Below, piece after piece: positions 35,567 through 44,252 of a stretch of 64,000 bases of DNA (the stretch's first letter is position 1; every line of letters begins with the position of its first letter). Location of the stretch: contig NZ_LR733284.1 in NCBI RefSeq assembly GCF_902506375.1, positions 1,515,147 through 1,579,146 on the forward strand, written 5' to 3'. A model generated the notes under the pieces. That model was not told where the DNA came from, searched no databases, and worked only from the letters and a program-made list of their open reading frames with translations. A program made the position numbers and the translations under genes. The stretch is from Microbacterium sp. 8M (GTDB taxonomy: Bacteria > Actinomycetota > Actinomycetes > Actinomycetales > Microbacteriaceae).

Positions 35567-36817
35567 CTAACGCCGCGGCACGAACCGTGGGATGAAGCGC
35601 AGGAACCCGATCGCGCCCAGGATCCCGATCGCTCCCATGACGGCCGCACCGATCGCGAGCGAGCTCAGAGCTGCGATGCCGGAGAAGAGCAGGGGAGCGA
35701 CGGCGCCGCCCGCATCGGTCAGGGTGCGCCAGGACCCGAGGAACGCCGCCGGCTCCGACTGCGGCGCGACGTCCGCACCGAGCGTGAGCAGGATGCCGCT
35801 GGACAGCCCGTTGCCGACGCCGAGCACGGCGGCGATCATGCCGAACCACAGCACCTTGGTGTCGGCGTCGTGCGTGAGTGACAGCGTGAGGAAGCCCAGG
35901 CCCATGAGCACCATCGCGGGCAGCGCCGCCCACAGCCGCCCGAACCGGTCCATCACCTGGCCGCTCGCATAGAACAGGGCGAAGTCGATCGCCCCGGACA
36001 CACCCACCACGAGCGCGATCGACGAGGCGTCCAGCCCGATCGACACACCCCACAGCGGCAGCACCACCTGCCGCGCCGAGCGCACGGCCGAGAGGCTTGC
36101 TGCGGCGAGCCCCAGGCGCGAGAGCACCCCGCGGTTGCGCCACATGGTGCGGAAGACGCCCGCGCGCTCGACCGTGGGGATCGAGCCGCTCACCGCCTCG
36201 CCGGTGTCCTCGGGCTCCGCGGGCTCACGGTCCGCAGCGGCGGCCTGCGCCTCCGGATCCGGGCCGAACAGCACGAGCAGGACCAGCGCGACCAGGCACA
36301 CCGCGAAGAACCACAGCGCGGCGTTCTCGGTGTGGAACAGGCCGAGCAGCGCCGCCGCGAGGAACGGCCCCACGAACATGCCCGCGCGGAAGGATCCGCC
36401 GAGGAGGGACAGCGCACGGGCGCGGAACTCGAGGGGCACACGGGTCGTCATGAACGCGTGCCGGGCGAGTCCGAACGCCGCCGCCGACATGCCGACCACG
36501 AACACGGCGATCGTGAACACCACGAGGCTCGGGGCGAGCGCTCCCGCCGCGACTCCGACCAGCGAGAGCACGCCGGCGATCACCATCGTGTGCCGTTCAC
36601 CGACCCGAGAGACGAGCCAGCCCGCGGGGATGTTGCCGCACAGCTGCCCCACCACGAGCGCAGAGGCGATGAGGCCGGCCGAGGCGAGCGTCGCCCCGCG
36701 GTTCGCCGCGATCACCGGGATCAGCGGCACCACCGCGCCCTCGCCGAGCGAGAACAGCAGCGTGGGCAGGTACACCATCGGACCGAACTTCCACAGCACC
36801 GCCGACGCTCGAACCAT
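35567..36817 (-). CDS. MFS transporter
   Basis: A 416-residue major facilitator with twelve hydrophobic helices, opening [28 protein letters not shown] central loop is rich in Glu/Pro/Ala ([21 protein letters not shown]). ATG at 36817 has GGAG five bases upstream; the adjacent GTG at 36820 is less well spaced. Substrate unknown. Divergent from prfB with only 28 bases between. Confidence 0.85.
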   Translation of the reverse strand: MVRASAVLWKFGPMVYLPTLLFSLGEGAVVPLIPVIAANRGATLASAGLIASALVVGQLCGNIPAGWLVSRVGERHTMVIAGVLSLVGVAAGALAPSLVVFTIAVFVVGMSAAAFGLARHAFMTTRVPLEFRARALSLLGGSFRAGMFVGPFLAAALLGLFHTENAALWFFAVCLVALVLLVLFGPDPEAQAAAADREPAEPEDTGEAVSGSIPTVERAGVFRTMWRNRGVLSRLGLAAASLSAVRSARQVVLPLWGVSIGLDASSIALVVGVSGAIDFALFYASGQVMDRFGRLWAALPAMVLMGLGFLTLSLTHDADTKVLWFGMIAAVLGVGNGLSSGILLTLGADVAPQSEPAAFLGSWRTLTDAGGAVAPLLFSGIAALSSLAIGAAVMGAIGILGAIGFLRFIPRFVPRR

Positions 36818-36830
36818 CACGGCTCCACGC

Positions 36831-36836
36831 TAGTCT
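36831..36836 (+). promoter_or_regulatory. -10 box TAGTCT for prfB
   Basis: TAGTCT is followed by nine bases and the ATG at 36846, giving a leader of only two or three bases. Confidence 0.45.
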
Positions 36837-36845
36837 GGTAGCGCC

Positions 36846-37958
36846 ATGCTCGAACTTGATCTCTCCGCCGAAATCGCGGCCCTCCGTCAGACCTTCGGCG
36901 ACATCCGCGAGGTCGTCGACGTCGCCTCCCTCCGTGCCGACATCGAACGCCTCAGCGAGGAGGCCGGTGCGCCGGACCTCTGGGACGACCCCGAGAAGGC
37001 GCAGAAGGTGACCAGTGCGCTCAGCCACCGCCAGGCCGAGCTCAAGCGCGTCACCGAGGTGGAGCAGCGTCTCGACGATCTCGAGGTGCTCGTCGATCTC
37101 GCCAACGAGATGGAGGACGAGGATTCGGCGGCAGAGGCGCGCGCCGAGCTCGCCTCGCTCACCGAGACCATCAACCAGCTCGAGGTGCAGACCCTGCTCG
37201 ACGGCGAGTACGACGAGCGCGCCGCGATCGTCACGATCCGCTCCGGCGCGGGCGGGGACGACGCGACCGACTTCGCCGAGATGCTGCTGCGCATGTACCT
37301 GCGCTGGGCCGAGCGGCACAAGTACCCGGTCAAGGTCATGGACACGTCCTACGCCGAGGGCGCGGGCATCAAGTCCACCACGTTCGAGGTCGACGCCCCG
37401 TACGCCTTCGGCACGCTCTCGGTCGAGGCAGGCACCCACCGCCTCGCCCGGATCAGCCCGTTCGGCTCGGCCGACAAGCGCCAGACGTCCTTCGCCGCGG
37501 TCGAGGTCATCCCGCTCATGGAGGAGGCGACCGAGGTCGACATCCCCGAGGGCGACATCCGCGTCGACGTCTTCCGCTCCTCGGGCCCCGGTGGCCAGTC
37601 GGTCAACACGACCGACTCCGCGGTGCGCATCACCCACCTGCCGACCGGCATCGTCGTCTCGATGCAGAACGAGAAGTCGCAGATCCAGAACCGCGCCGCC
37701 GCCATGCGCGTCCTGCAGACCCGCCTGCTGCTGCTGCAGAAGGAGGAGGAGGCCGCCAAGAAGAAGGAGCTCGCCGGGAACATCACCGCGAGCTGGGGCG
37801 ACCAGATGCGCTCCTACTTCCTCTACGGCCAGCAGCTCGTGAAGGACCTGCGCACCGGCTACGAGTCCGGCAACCCGTCGACCGTCTTCGACGGCGATCT
37901 CGACGGCTTCATCTCGGCGGGGATCCGCTGGCGCAAGCGCAAGGATGACGACGACTGA
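36846..37958 (+). CDS. prfB: Peptide chain release factor 2
   Basis: A 370-residue release factor for UGA/UAA codons. The codon-recognition motif is SPF (204-206) and the hydrolysis motif GGQ is at 249-251. The frame is continuous from the ATG: the in-frame UGA and Shine-Dalgarno-like slip site of the E. coli-type programmed frameshift are absent, so synthesis is not self-regulated by that route. Normal full length. Confidence 0.95.
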   Translation: MLELDLSAEIAALRQTFGDIREVVDVASLRADIERLSEEAGAPDLWDDPEKAQKVTSALSHRQAELKRVTEVEQRLDDLEVLVDLANEMEDEDSAAEARAELASLTETINQLEVQTLLDGEYDERAAIVTIRSGAGGDDATDFAEMLLRMYLRWAERHKYPVKVMDTSYAEGAGIKSTTFEVDAPYAFGTLSVEAGTHRLARISPFGSADKRQTSFAAVEVIPLMEEATEVDIPEGDIRVDVFRSSGPGGQSVNTTDSAVRITHLPTGIVVSMQNEKSQIQNRAAAMRVLQTRLLLLQKEEEAAKKKELAGNITASWGDQMRSYFLYGQQLVKDLRTGYESGNPSTVFDGDLDGFISAGIRWRKRKDDDD

Positions 37959-38027
37959 GTGAGCTCGGGCGCGCCGCCGCTCAGGGGCTTCCCAGTGAGC
38001 TCGGGCGGGATTGCCCGTAAGGTGGTC

Positions 38028-38072
38028 TCCCGATGACTGTGACACGGAGATTCCCGATGACTGTGACACGGA
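38028..38072 (+). repeat. Tandem duplication covering two alternative start codons
   Basis: A 21-base sequence beginning TCCCGATGACTG occurs at 38028-38048 and again at 38052-38072 (period 24). Each copy carries an ATG in the same frame (38033 and 38057). Confidence 0.85.
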
Positions 38073-38683
38073 AGACGGCGGCCGGCTGCGCCATCGCGGC
38101 CCTGATCGTGCCGCTCGCGGCGACGGCGGCGTTCGCCTTCCCGTCGGTGGACGCGGCGGCTCCCCGCCGGGCGGTGTCTCTCGTCGTGGACCCGCAGAGC
38201 TACACGGTCGCATCGGCCGCGCAGGAGCCCGTCACCGCTCGCGCAGCCTTCGAGGTGTACACACCGCCGGCCCCCGCGCCGGTGGCGGATCCGGCGCCCG
38301 CCGCGGCAGCCACCGTGCCGGCCGCCGGCCCGCAGTCCTACTCGGGGGAGGCCGTCGTCGCGTTCGCGGAGACCTTCGTCGGCGTGGTGCCCTACGGCTG
38401 GGGGAACGACCCCAGTGACTCGTTCGGCTGTGACGGTCTGACCCAGTACGTGTTCGGCCACTTCGGCATCAGCCTGCCCCGGGGCGCGGACAACCAGGCC
38501 GCGCTCGGCACCGTGATCTCGGCGGACGAGGCTCGCGCCGGGGATCTCGTGTGGTGGCCCGGACGGCACATCGGCATCTGGGACGGCGCCGGAGGCATCA
38601 TCGACTCTCCCGACTGGGGGCGCTACGTCGAGCACCACGCTCCCTGGGCGAGCTCGGGCCCGCCGATCTTCGTCCGGCTCTGA
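38057..38683 (+). CDS. Secreted NlpC/P60-type peptidoglycan endopeptidase
   Basis: About 208 residues from the second ATG (216 from 38033). A signal peptide ([21 protein letters not shown]) is followed by a Pro/Ala-rich spacer and an NlpC/P60 domain. The catalytic cysteine is in [15 protein letters not shown], where the usual DCSG has become GCDG. The histidine is in [17 protein letters not shown]. It should cut peptide stems in the wall. The start at 38057 has GGAG seven bases upstream, better than the duplicated first start. It lies between prfB and ftsE. Confidence 0.82.
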   Translation: MTVTRKTAAGCAIAALIVPLAATAAFAFPSVDAAAPRRAVSLVVDPQSYTVASAAQEPVTARAAFEVYTPPAPAPVADPAPAAAATVPAAGPQSYSGEAVVAFAETFVGVVPYGWGNDPSDSFGCDGLTQYVFGHFGISLPRGADNQAALGTVISADEARAGDLVWWPGRHIGIWDGAGGIIDSPDWGRYVEHHAPWASSGPPIFVRL

Positions 38684-38759
38684 GAGCCGTCCCAGCGACC
38701 TCATAGCCGGGAACCCGCCGCGGTGGGGTGTCGCTCGCCCGCAGCGGGCAGCGCCCGCT

Positions 38760-38765
38760 TAGGCT
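38760..38765 (+). promoter_or_regulatory. -10 box TAGGCT for ftsE
   Basis: TAGGCT is followed by nine bases and the ATG at 38775; almost no leader is predicted. Confidence 0.45.
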
Positions 38766-38774
38766 CGACACGCC

Positions 38775-39755
38775 ATGATCCGATTCGAGAACGTCACCAA
38801 GCGCTATCGCGGCACCAAGCGTCCCGCGCTCTCCGGGGTCGATTTCGAGGTGCAGCGAGGCGAGTTCGTCTTCCTCGTCGGCGCGTCGGGATCCGGGAAG
38901 AGCTCCTGCCTCCAGCTCATCCTCCGGGAGGAGTCGCCCACGTCCGGCCGCGTCGCCGTGCTCGGGCGTGACCTGAAGTCCATCGCGAACCGCAAGGTCC
39001 CCTACTTCCGTCGCAGCATCGGATCCGTCTTCCAGGACTTCCGTCTGCTGCCCTCGAAGACCGTCTACCAGAACGTCGCCTTCACCCTGCAGGTCACCGG
39101 CGCCTCGCGCGGGTTCATCCAGCAGGCGGTGCCGGAGGCTCTGGCACTCGTCGGCCTCAGCGGCAAGGAGAAGCGTCTCCCGCACGAGCTCTCCGGCGGT
39201 GAGCAGCAGCGCGTGGCGATCGCTCGGGCGATCGTGAACCGCCCGCAGATCGTGCTCGCCGACGAGCCCACCGGAAACCTCGACCCGGGAACCTCGGTGG
39301 ACATCATGCAGCTGCTGGCACGCATCAACGCCGGCGGGACCACCGTGGTCATGGCCACCCACGAGGCCGCGTTCGTCGACCAGATGCAGCGCCGGGTGAT
39401 CGAGTTGCGCGACGGCGAGATGGTGCGCGACGAGGTCGGCGGCGGCTACGGCGACACGTCGAACGTTCCGCGCCTCGAGCCCGAGGCCATCCGCGGCGCC
39501 GCCGCCACCGCCGCACTGCAGACCGTGCGTGAGGTGCACCGCGAGACCGAGGCCGCCATCGCGGAGCCGATCCCGGCGCCCGCTCCCGTCGAGGAGCAGC
39601 GCACCCCGGCGCCGCCGACCGTCAAGCCCGCCGACGACCCGCGTCCGCCGACGCATCAGATCACGGTCCCCGCGATCGATGTGGCCGAGCTCGGAGTGGC
39701 CGACCGGCTGGGGCTGGCAGAACGCGACGACGAGGAAGTGGGGCCGACGTCATGA
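38775..39755 (+). CDS. ftsE: Cell-division ABC ATPase FtsE with C-terminal extension
   Basis: A 326-residue protein. The first 225 residues are canonical FtsE: Walker [36 protein letters not shown]. The remaining 100 residues are an Ala/Pro/Glu-rich extension not found in E. coli FtsE, ending LADRLGL-like then EVGPTS. FtsE with FtsX couples the divisome to cell-wall hydrolases outside the membrane; an NlpC/P60 gene lies immediately upstream. The stop overlaps ftsX by four bases. Confidence 0.93.
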   Translation: MIRFENVTKRYRGTKRPALSGVDFEVQRGEFVFLVGASGSGKSSCLQLILREESPTSGRVAVLGRDLKSIANRKVPYFRRSIGSVFQDFRLLPSKTVYQNVAFTLQVTGASRGFIQQAVPEALALVGLSGKEKRLPHELSGGEQQRVAIARAIVNRPQIVLADEPTGNLDPGTSVDIMQLLARINAGGTTVVMATHEAAFVDQMQRRVIELRDGEMVRDEVGGGYGDTSNVPRLEPEAIRGAAATAALQTVREVHRETEAAIAEPIPAPAPVEEQRTPAPPTVKPADDPRPPTHQITVPAIDVAELGVADRLGLAERDDEEVGPTS

Positions 39756-40666
39756 GGTTCGGACTCATCCTCGGCGAGGCGCTGACGGGCCTGCGCCGCA
39801 ACGCCTCCATGGTCATCTCGGTCGTGCTCGTGACGTTCGTGTCGCTGACGTTCGTGGGCGCAGCGATCCTCATGCAGGCGCAGATCGGCACGATGCGCGC
39901 CTACTGGCAGGACCGCGCGCAGGTCGCGATCTACATGTGCTCCTCGGTCTCCACCTCGCCGGGCTGCGTCGGCGGCGTCGCGACGGACGACCAGATCAAG
40001 GCCGTGCAGGCCGAGCTCGACGGAGCCACCCTCAAGCCGCTGATCAGCAAGAGCACCTTCCAGACGGCCGACGAGGCGTACCAGGAGACGCTGAAGCTCG
40101 TCGGCAAGGACTACGCGGGCGTGCTCACGCCCGACCAGGTCAACGCCGTCTTCAAGGTCAACCTGAAGGATCAGACGCAGTCCGCCGTCATCGCGGAGGC
40201 CTTCCACGACGTCAAGGGCGTGGACGAGGTGAAGGATCAGCTCGAATACCTGGATCCCCTCTTCAACGCGCTCACCGTCGCCACCTACATCGCGGTCGGC
40301 ATCGCCGTGCTCATGCTCATCGCCGCAGTGCTGCTGATCGGCACCACGATCCGGCTCTCCGCGTACGCGCGACGGCGGGAGATCGGGATCATGCGCCTGG
40401 TCGGCGCCTCGAACCGCTTCATCCAGACGCCGTTCGTGCTCGAGGGCGTGTTCGCAGCGGTGATCGGATCCGTGCTCGCCAGCGCCGCCGTGCTGCTCGG
40501 CGTGCATTTCGGCGTGCAGGAGTACCTGACCAAGCGGGTGGGGTTCATCACCACGTGGGTGGGCCTGGACGACGCGCTGCTCGTGGTGCCCGTGCTCATC
40601 GGCATCGGCGTGGTCCTCGCCGCGCTCAGCGCCGGGTTCGCGATCCGCCGCTGGCTGCGTGCCTGA
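39752..40666 (+). CDS. ftsX: Cell-division membrane protein FtsX
   Basis: A 304-residue FtsX. First helix near 15-40 (ASMVISVVLVTFVSLTFVGAA), then an extracellular loop of about 130 residues with one Cys pair (YMCSSVSTSPGCVGG), then three C-terminal helices with the YARRREIGIMRLVGASN motif of the FtsX/MacB permease core. The loop is where FtsX contacts hydrolase partners in other species. Coupled to ftsE by ATGA overlap. Confidence 0.93.
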   Translation: MRFGLILGEALTGLRRNASMVISVVLVTFVSLTFVGAAILMQAQIGTMRAYWQDRAQVAIYMCSSVSTSPGCVGGVATDDQIKAVQAELDGATLKPLISKSTFQTADEAYQETLKLVGKDYAGVLTPDQVNAVFKVNLKDQTQSAVIAEAFHDVKGVDEVKDQLEYLDPLFNALTVATYIAVGIAVLMLIAAVLLIGTTIRLSAYARRREIGIMRLVGASNRFIQTPFVLEGVFAAVIGSVLASAAVLLGVHFGVQEYLTKRVGFITTWVGLDDALLVVPVLIGIGVVLAALSAGFAIRRWLRA

Positions 40667-40717
40667 TAGGCTGACAGGCTGTCGTGCGCCCGCACGGCGC
40701 AGAATCAGGAGATCGCC

Positions 40718-41194
40718 ATGCCCAGGGAACGCGGGGAGAAGGTCGTCGCGACCAATCGTCGCGCACGTCACGACTACAACCTCGAGAAGTCGTACGAGGC
40801 GGGACTCGTGCTCACGGGCACGGAGGTGAAGTCGCTGCGCCAGGGGCGCGCGAACCTGACCGACGGATACGCGTACATCAAGGGCGGCGAGGCGTTCCTC
40901 GACGCCGTGCATATCCCGGAGTACTCCCAGGGGCACTGGACGAACCACTCGGCCAAGCGGATCCGCAAGCTCCTGCTGCACAAGGAGGAGATCGCGAAGC
41001 TCTCGCACGCCGTCTCCGCCGGCGGCTACACGCTGATCCCGCTCAAGCTGTACTTCTCCGACGGCCGCGCCAAGGTCGAGATCGCCCTGGCCAAGGGCAA
41101 GCGCGAGTACGACAAGCGGCAGGCCCTGCGCGAGCGCCAGGACTCCCGCGAGGCGGAGCGCGCCATGCGCACCCGCAACCGCCTCGGGGAGTGA
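40718..41194 (+). CDS. smpB: SsrA-binding protein SmpB
   Basis: A 158-residue tmRNA partner for ribosome rescue. It shows [36 protein letters not shown] and the basic C-terminal tail with [15 protein letters not shown]. The gene order ftsE-ftsX-smpB is conserved in actinobacteria. A TAGGCT box lies about 40 bases upstream, so it can be transcribed separately. The ssrA gene is not in the window. Confidence 0.95.
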   Translation: MPRERGEKVVATNRRARHDYNLEKSYEAGLVLTGTEVKSLRQGRANLTDGYAYIKGGEAFLDAVHIPEYSQGHWTNHSAKRIRKLLLHKEEIAKLSHAVSAGGYTLIPLKLYFSDGRAKVEIALAKGKREYDKRQALRERQDSREAERAMRTRNRLGE

Positions 41195-41209
41195 CTCTCC
41201 GGCGGGTGA

Positions 41210-43108
41210 CTAGGGCGTCGGCTCGAACCCGAACACCTCGCCCAGGAAGCGCAGCTCCGCCTCCGCGGCCGCGATGATCGTCTCCGCCTGCCGGAACCCG
41301 TGGCCCTCCCCGGGGAACAGCAGGTAGTCGTGCCGCACGCCTCGTGCGGCGAGCGCGTCACGGATGGCCTCGGACTGCGACGGCGGGACGACGGCGTCGT
41401 CGGCGCCCTGCAGGATGAGCACGGGGACGTCGATGCGATCGGCGTGGGTGAGCGGCGAGCGGTCGATGTAGGTCTGCTCGGCCTCGGGCAGCGGCCCCAC
41501 GAGACCGTCGAGGTAGTGGCGCTCGAAGTCGTGGGTCTCGGCAGCGAGCAGGCGCAGATCCGCGACGCCGTACCGGTCGATGCCCGCCGCGAACACCCCG
41601 CCGCGCACGAGCGCGGACAGCACGGTCCAGCCGCCGGCCGAGCCGCCGCGGATCGCGATGCGGCGGGGGTCGGCGATGCCGGCGTCGGCGAGGCCCTGCG
41701 CCGCGGCCAGGACGTCGTCCACGTCGACGACGCCCCACTCGCCGTCCAGGCGCTTGCGGTAGGCGCGGCCGTAGCCGGTGGATCCGCCGTAATTCACCTC
41801 GAGCACGCCGATGCCGCGGCTGGTGAAGTAGGTGATCCAGCCCGCCTGCGCGCCCGCCGCGTGCGCGGTAGGACCGCCGTGCACCTGCACGATGTACGGC
41901 GGCAGAGCGCCCGCGTCGGGGGTGACGTCGGGGTTCGCCGGCGCGTGGTCGAACGCGTGCACGGGGCCATGCGGGCCGTCGAACGTCACCGGGCGCGCGC
42001 CCGGCACCCAGGCCGGATCCACGGGGTCCCCTCCGCGGATCGCCCGCGCGGTGCCCGCGTCGATGTCCAGCTCCCAGAGGCCGGGGGTGACGCGTCGTCC
42101 CTGACCCGTGATCAGGACCCGGGATCCCCGGGAGTCCTCCAGACTGAGATCCGCGTCGAAGGGCACCTCGAGCTCGCGGATGACCGTGCCGTCGCGATCC
42201 AGCAGCGCGAGGGAATCCGAGCCGTTCGTGCGGACGGCGAGGATCCGGCCGTCGTCGAGGATCCGGAACCAGCGCTGGCCGAGCACCCACAGCCCGCCGC
42301 CGGTGTCGGCGTCGGCCGGCGCGAACTCGTCGCGGATCGCCGGACGGATCTGGTTCGAGGGCGCGGGACGATGATCGAGGCGCGCGCGGTGCAGGTTCCA
42401 GCGGCCGGTCGCGTCGTCCGCGAACAGCAGCTCCTCGTCGGAGAGCCACTCCGGCTGCAGCGCGGCCCGGGACGGGATGAGGCGATGCCCCCCGTCGAGG
42501 TCGGCGATGACGCCCGTCGCGTCGTCCCACGGCATGCGGTTCGCGGTCCATTCCACGAATGCGAGGCGCGATCCGTCCGGCGAGAGCGCAGGGTGCGCGA
42601 AGAACCCGCTGCCGGAGAGGATCCTGCGGATCGCGCCGTCGTCCTCGGCGGCGGTGCCGTCGACCGGGATCTCTACGATGGCGCGCTCGTGCGGATCCGG
42701 GCGCAGATCCTCCCGCACGGCGAACAGCCGCCCCTGCTGCAGGCGGAGCCCGCCGTACTGCGGCCCCGGAGCGGTGAGCGGCACGGGCGCGTCGGCGCCC
42801 TGTTCCCACCGGCGGACGCGCTGATCCTCGCCGTCGACGAAGTAGAGCGTGCCGTCGTCCGCGACCGTCCACGCGCCGCCGCCGTACTCGTGCACCCGGG
42901 AGCGTGCGCTCCACGGCGCCGGCAGCACCTCCTGCACGCTGTCGTCCGGGTCCAGCCGGAGCACGCGCATGCGGCCGCGCTCGTGCGGCACCGACTCGCT
43001 CCACCGGATCCCGTCCGCCGCATAGCGGGCGCCGTCGATCCGGATGCCGGCGGTGGCCAGGTCGGCGGCGGACAGCGGCGAGGGCCAGGAACCGTATGCA
43101 GCGCTCAT
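41210..43108 (-). CDS. S9 family serine peptidase (prolyl oligopeptidase-like)
   Basis: A 632-residue peptidase. Residues 1 to about 370 are a beta-propeller with WD/PQQ-like blades. The C-terminal alpha/beta-hydrolase domain carries the nucleophile Ser in IRGGSAGGWTVLSAL, Asp in LILQGADDAVVPPSQ and His in FPGEGHGFRQ. There is no signal peptide, so a cytoplasmic dipeptidyl/acylaminoacyl peptidase role is expected. It converges with smpB, 15 bases apart. Confidence 0.9.
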   Translation of the reverse strand: MSAAYGSWPSPLSAADLATAGIRIDGARYAADGIRWSESVPHERGRMRVLRLDPDDSVQEVLPAPWSARSRVHEYGGGAWTVADDGTLYFVDGEDQRVRRWEQGADAPVPLTAPGPQYGGLRLQQGRLFAVREDLRPDPHERAIVEIPVDGTAAEDDGAIRRILSGSGFFAHPALSPDGSRLAFVEWTANRMPWDDATGVIADLDGGHRLIPSRAALQPEWLSDEELLFADDATGRWNLHRARLDHRPAPSNQIRPAIRDEFAPADADTGGGLWVLGQRWFRILDDGRILAVRTNGSDSLALLDRDGTVIRELEVPFDADLSLEDSRGSRVLITGQGRRVTPGLWELDIDAGTARAIRGGDPVDPAWVPGARPVTFDGPHGPVHAFDHAPANPDVTPDAGALPPYIVQVHGGPTAHAAGAQAGWITYFTSRGIGVLEVNYGGSTGYGRAYRKRLDGEWGVVDVDDVLAAAQGLADAGIADPRRIAIRGGSAGGWTVLSALVRGGVFAAGIDRYGVADLRLLAAETHDFERHYLDGLVGPLPEAEQTYIDRSPLTHADRIDVPVLILQGADDAVVPPSQSEAIRDALAARGVRHDYLLFPGEGHGFRQAETIIAAAEAELRFLGEVFGFEPTP

Positions 43109-43125
43109 GCTTCGAGCCTAGAAGA

Positions 43126-43160
43126 GCGCATGCCGACACATGGTGAAACACAGCATGCGC
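43126..43160 (+). promoter_or_regulatory. Perfect inverted repeat upstream of metF
   Basis: GCGCATGC (43126-43133) and GCATGCGC (43153-43160) are exact complements 19 bases apart, between the S9 peptidase start and metF. TAGCGT further on is a possible -10, and GGGGG/CCCCC forms a second short stem. The repeat could be an operator for methionine control. Confidence 0.4.
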
Positions 43161-43212
43161 CGCCTGCCGGTGCCGCCTAGCGTGGGGGGACCGCCCCCGA
43201 TGCAGGAGAGAG

Positions 43213-44217
43213 ATGTCCTTCGACGTGCCGCCGTTCGCCCCGCACGGGGCTGTCGCGCCGCGCGTGCCGATCTCCTTCGAGCTGTACCCGCCGCGCACGC
43301 CCGCACCCGTCGAGGCGCTGCACGAGACGATCCAGCAGCTCGCGTCCGTGTCGCCGCGGTTCATCTCCGTGACCTACGGAGCCGGCGGATCCGTAGGCGG
43401 CCGGTCGCTGGAGGTGCTGCGCTACATCCGCGAGCACACCGCGGTCGAGCCGCTCGCGCACCTCACGTGCGTCGGCAGCACCTACGCGGGCGCGTCCCGG
43501 CTGATCCGGGAGTTCCTCGACGCCGGGATCCTGAGCTTCCTCGCCCTGCGCGGCGATCCGCCGCTGGGGGAGACCGAGCCGTTCCTCGGGGATCTGGAGA
43601 GCTCGGCGCAGCTGGTGCAGCTCATCGACCGGGCGCAGGCCGAGCGGGCGCCCTATCAGGAGCGGCCCATCCCGGGCGTCCCCGGAGCGGTGCAGGTGAC
43701 GCCGCGCCGCAAGGTGAACATCGCCGTCGCCGCGTACCCGAACGGGCATCCGCGCTCGACCTACCGCAACCAGGACATCGACGCGCTGCTGGCCAAGCAA
43801 GCGGCCGGGGCGACGCTCGCGATCACCCAGCTCTTCTTCCACCCCGACGACTACTTCGCGTTCGTCGAGCGGGCGCGCCGTGCCGGGGTGACGATCCCGA
43901 TCCTGCCCGGCATCATGCCGATCACCTCGCCCGCGCGACTGCGCCGCGTGCTGGAGCTCAGCGGTGAGGAGCTGCCCGCCGAGCTGTCCATCGCCCTCGA
44001 GGTCGAGCCCACGGCGGAGGGACGCACCGAGATCGGCGTCGCGCACGCCGCAGCGCTCGTCCGCGAGCTCGTCGAGGGCGGCGCACCCGGCGTGCACCTG
44101 TACGCGTTCAACCAGCACCGCACCGTGCTCGACGTACTCGACGAGGCAGGGGTGCTCGCACCGTCCGCCTCCTCCCGCATCGACCGGCCTTCCGCGATGC
44201 CCACTGTCCGGCGCTGA
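43213..44217 (+). CDS. metF: 5,10-Methylenetetrahydrofolate reductase
   Basis: A 334-residue FAD enzyme making 5-methyl-THF for methionine synthesis. It opens PISFELYPPRTP (with the conserved catalytic Glu), then SVTYGAGGSVGGRSLEV, ALRGDPP, QLFFHPDDYFAF and PGIMPI. Slightly longer than the 295-residue E. coli enzyme, because of a short N-terminal addition and a C-terminal tail. AGGAG precedes the ATG. It feeds metE, which starts 35 bases after it. Confidence 0.93.
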   Translation: MSFDVPPFAPHGAVAPRVPISFELYPPRTPAPVEALHETIQQLASVSPRFISVTYGAGGSVGGRSLEVLRYIREHTAVEPLAHLTCVGSTYAGASRLIREFLDAGILSFLALRGDPPLGETEPFLGDLESSAQLVQLIDRAQAERAPYQERPIPGVPGAVQVTPRRKVNIAVAAYPNGHPRSTYRNQDIDALLAKQAAGATLAITQLFFHPDDYFAFVERARRAGVTIPILPGIMPITSPARLRRVLELSGEELPAELSIALEVEPTAEGRTEIGVAHAAALVRELVEGGAPGVHLYAFNQHRTVLDVLDEAGVLAPSASSRIDRPSAMPTVRR

Positions 44218-44252
44218 GCCGCAACTTCCCCCTTCTGTCAGAGAGGACCGTC

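Noticed and set aside
44218..44252. Cobalamin riboswitch controlling metE
   Set aside because: Only 35 bases separate metF and metE, and the metF leader is about 100 bases; neither can hold a B12 riboswitch.
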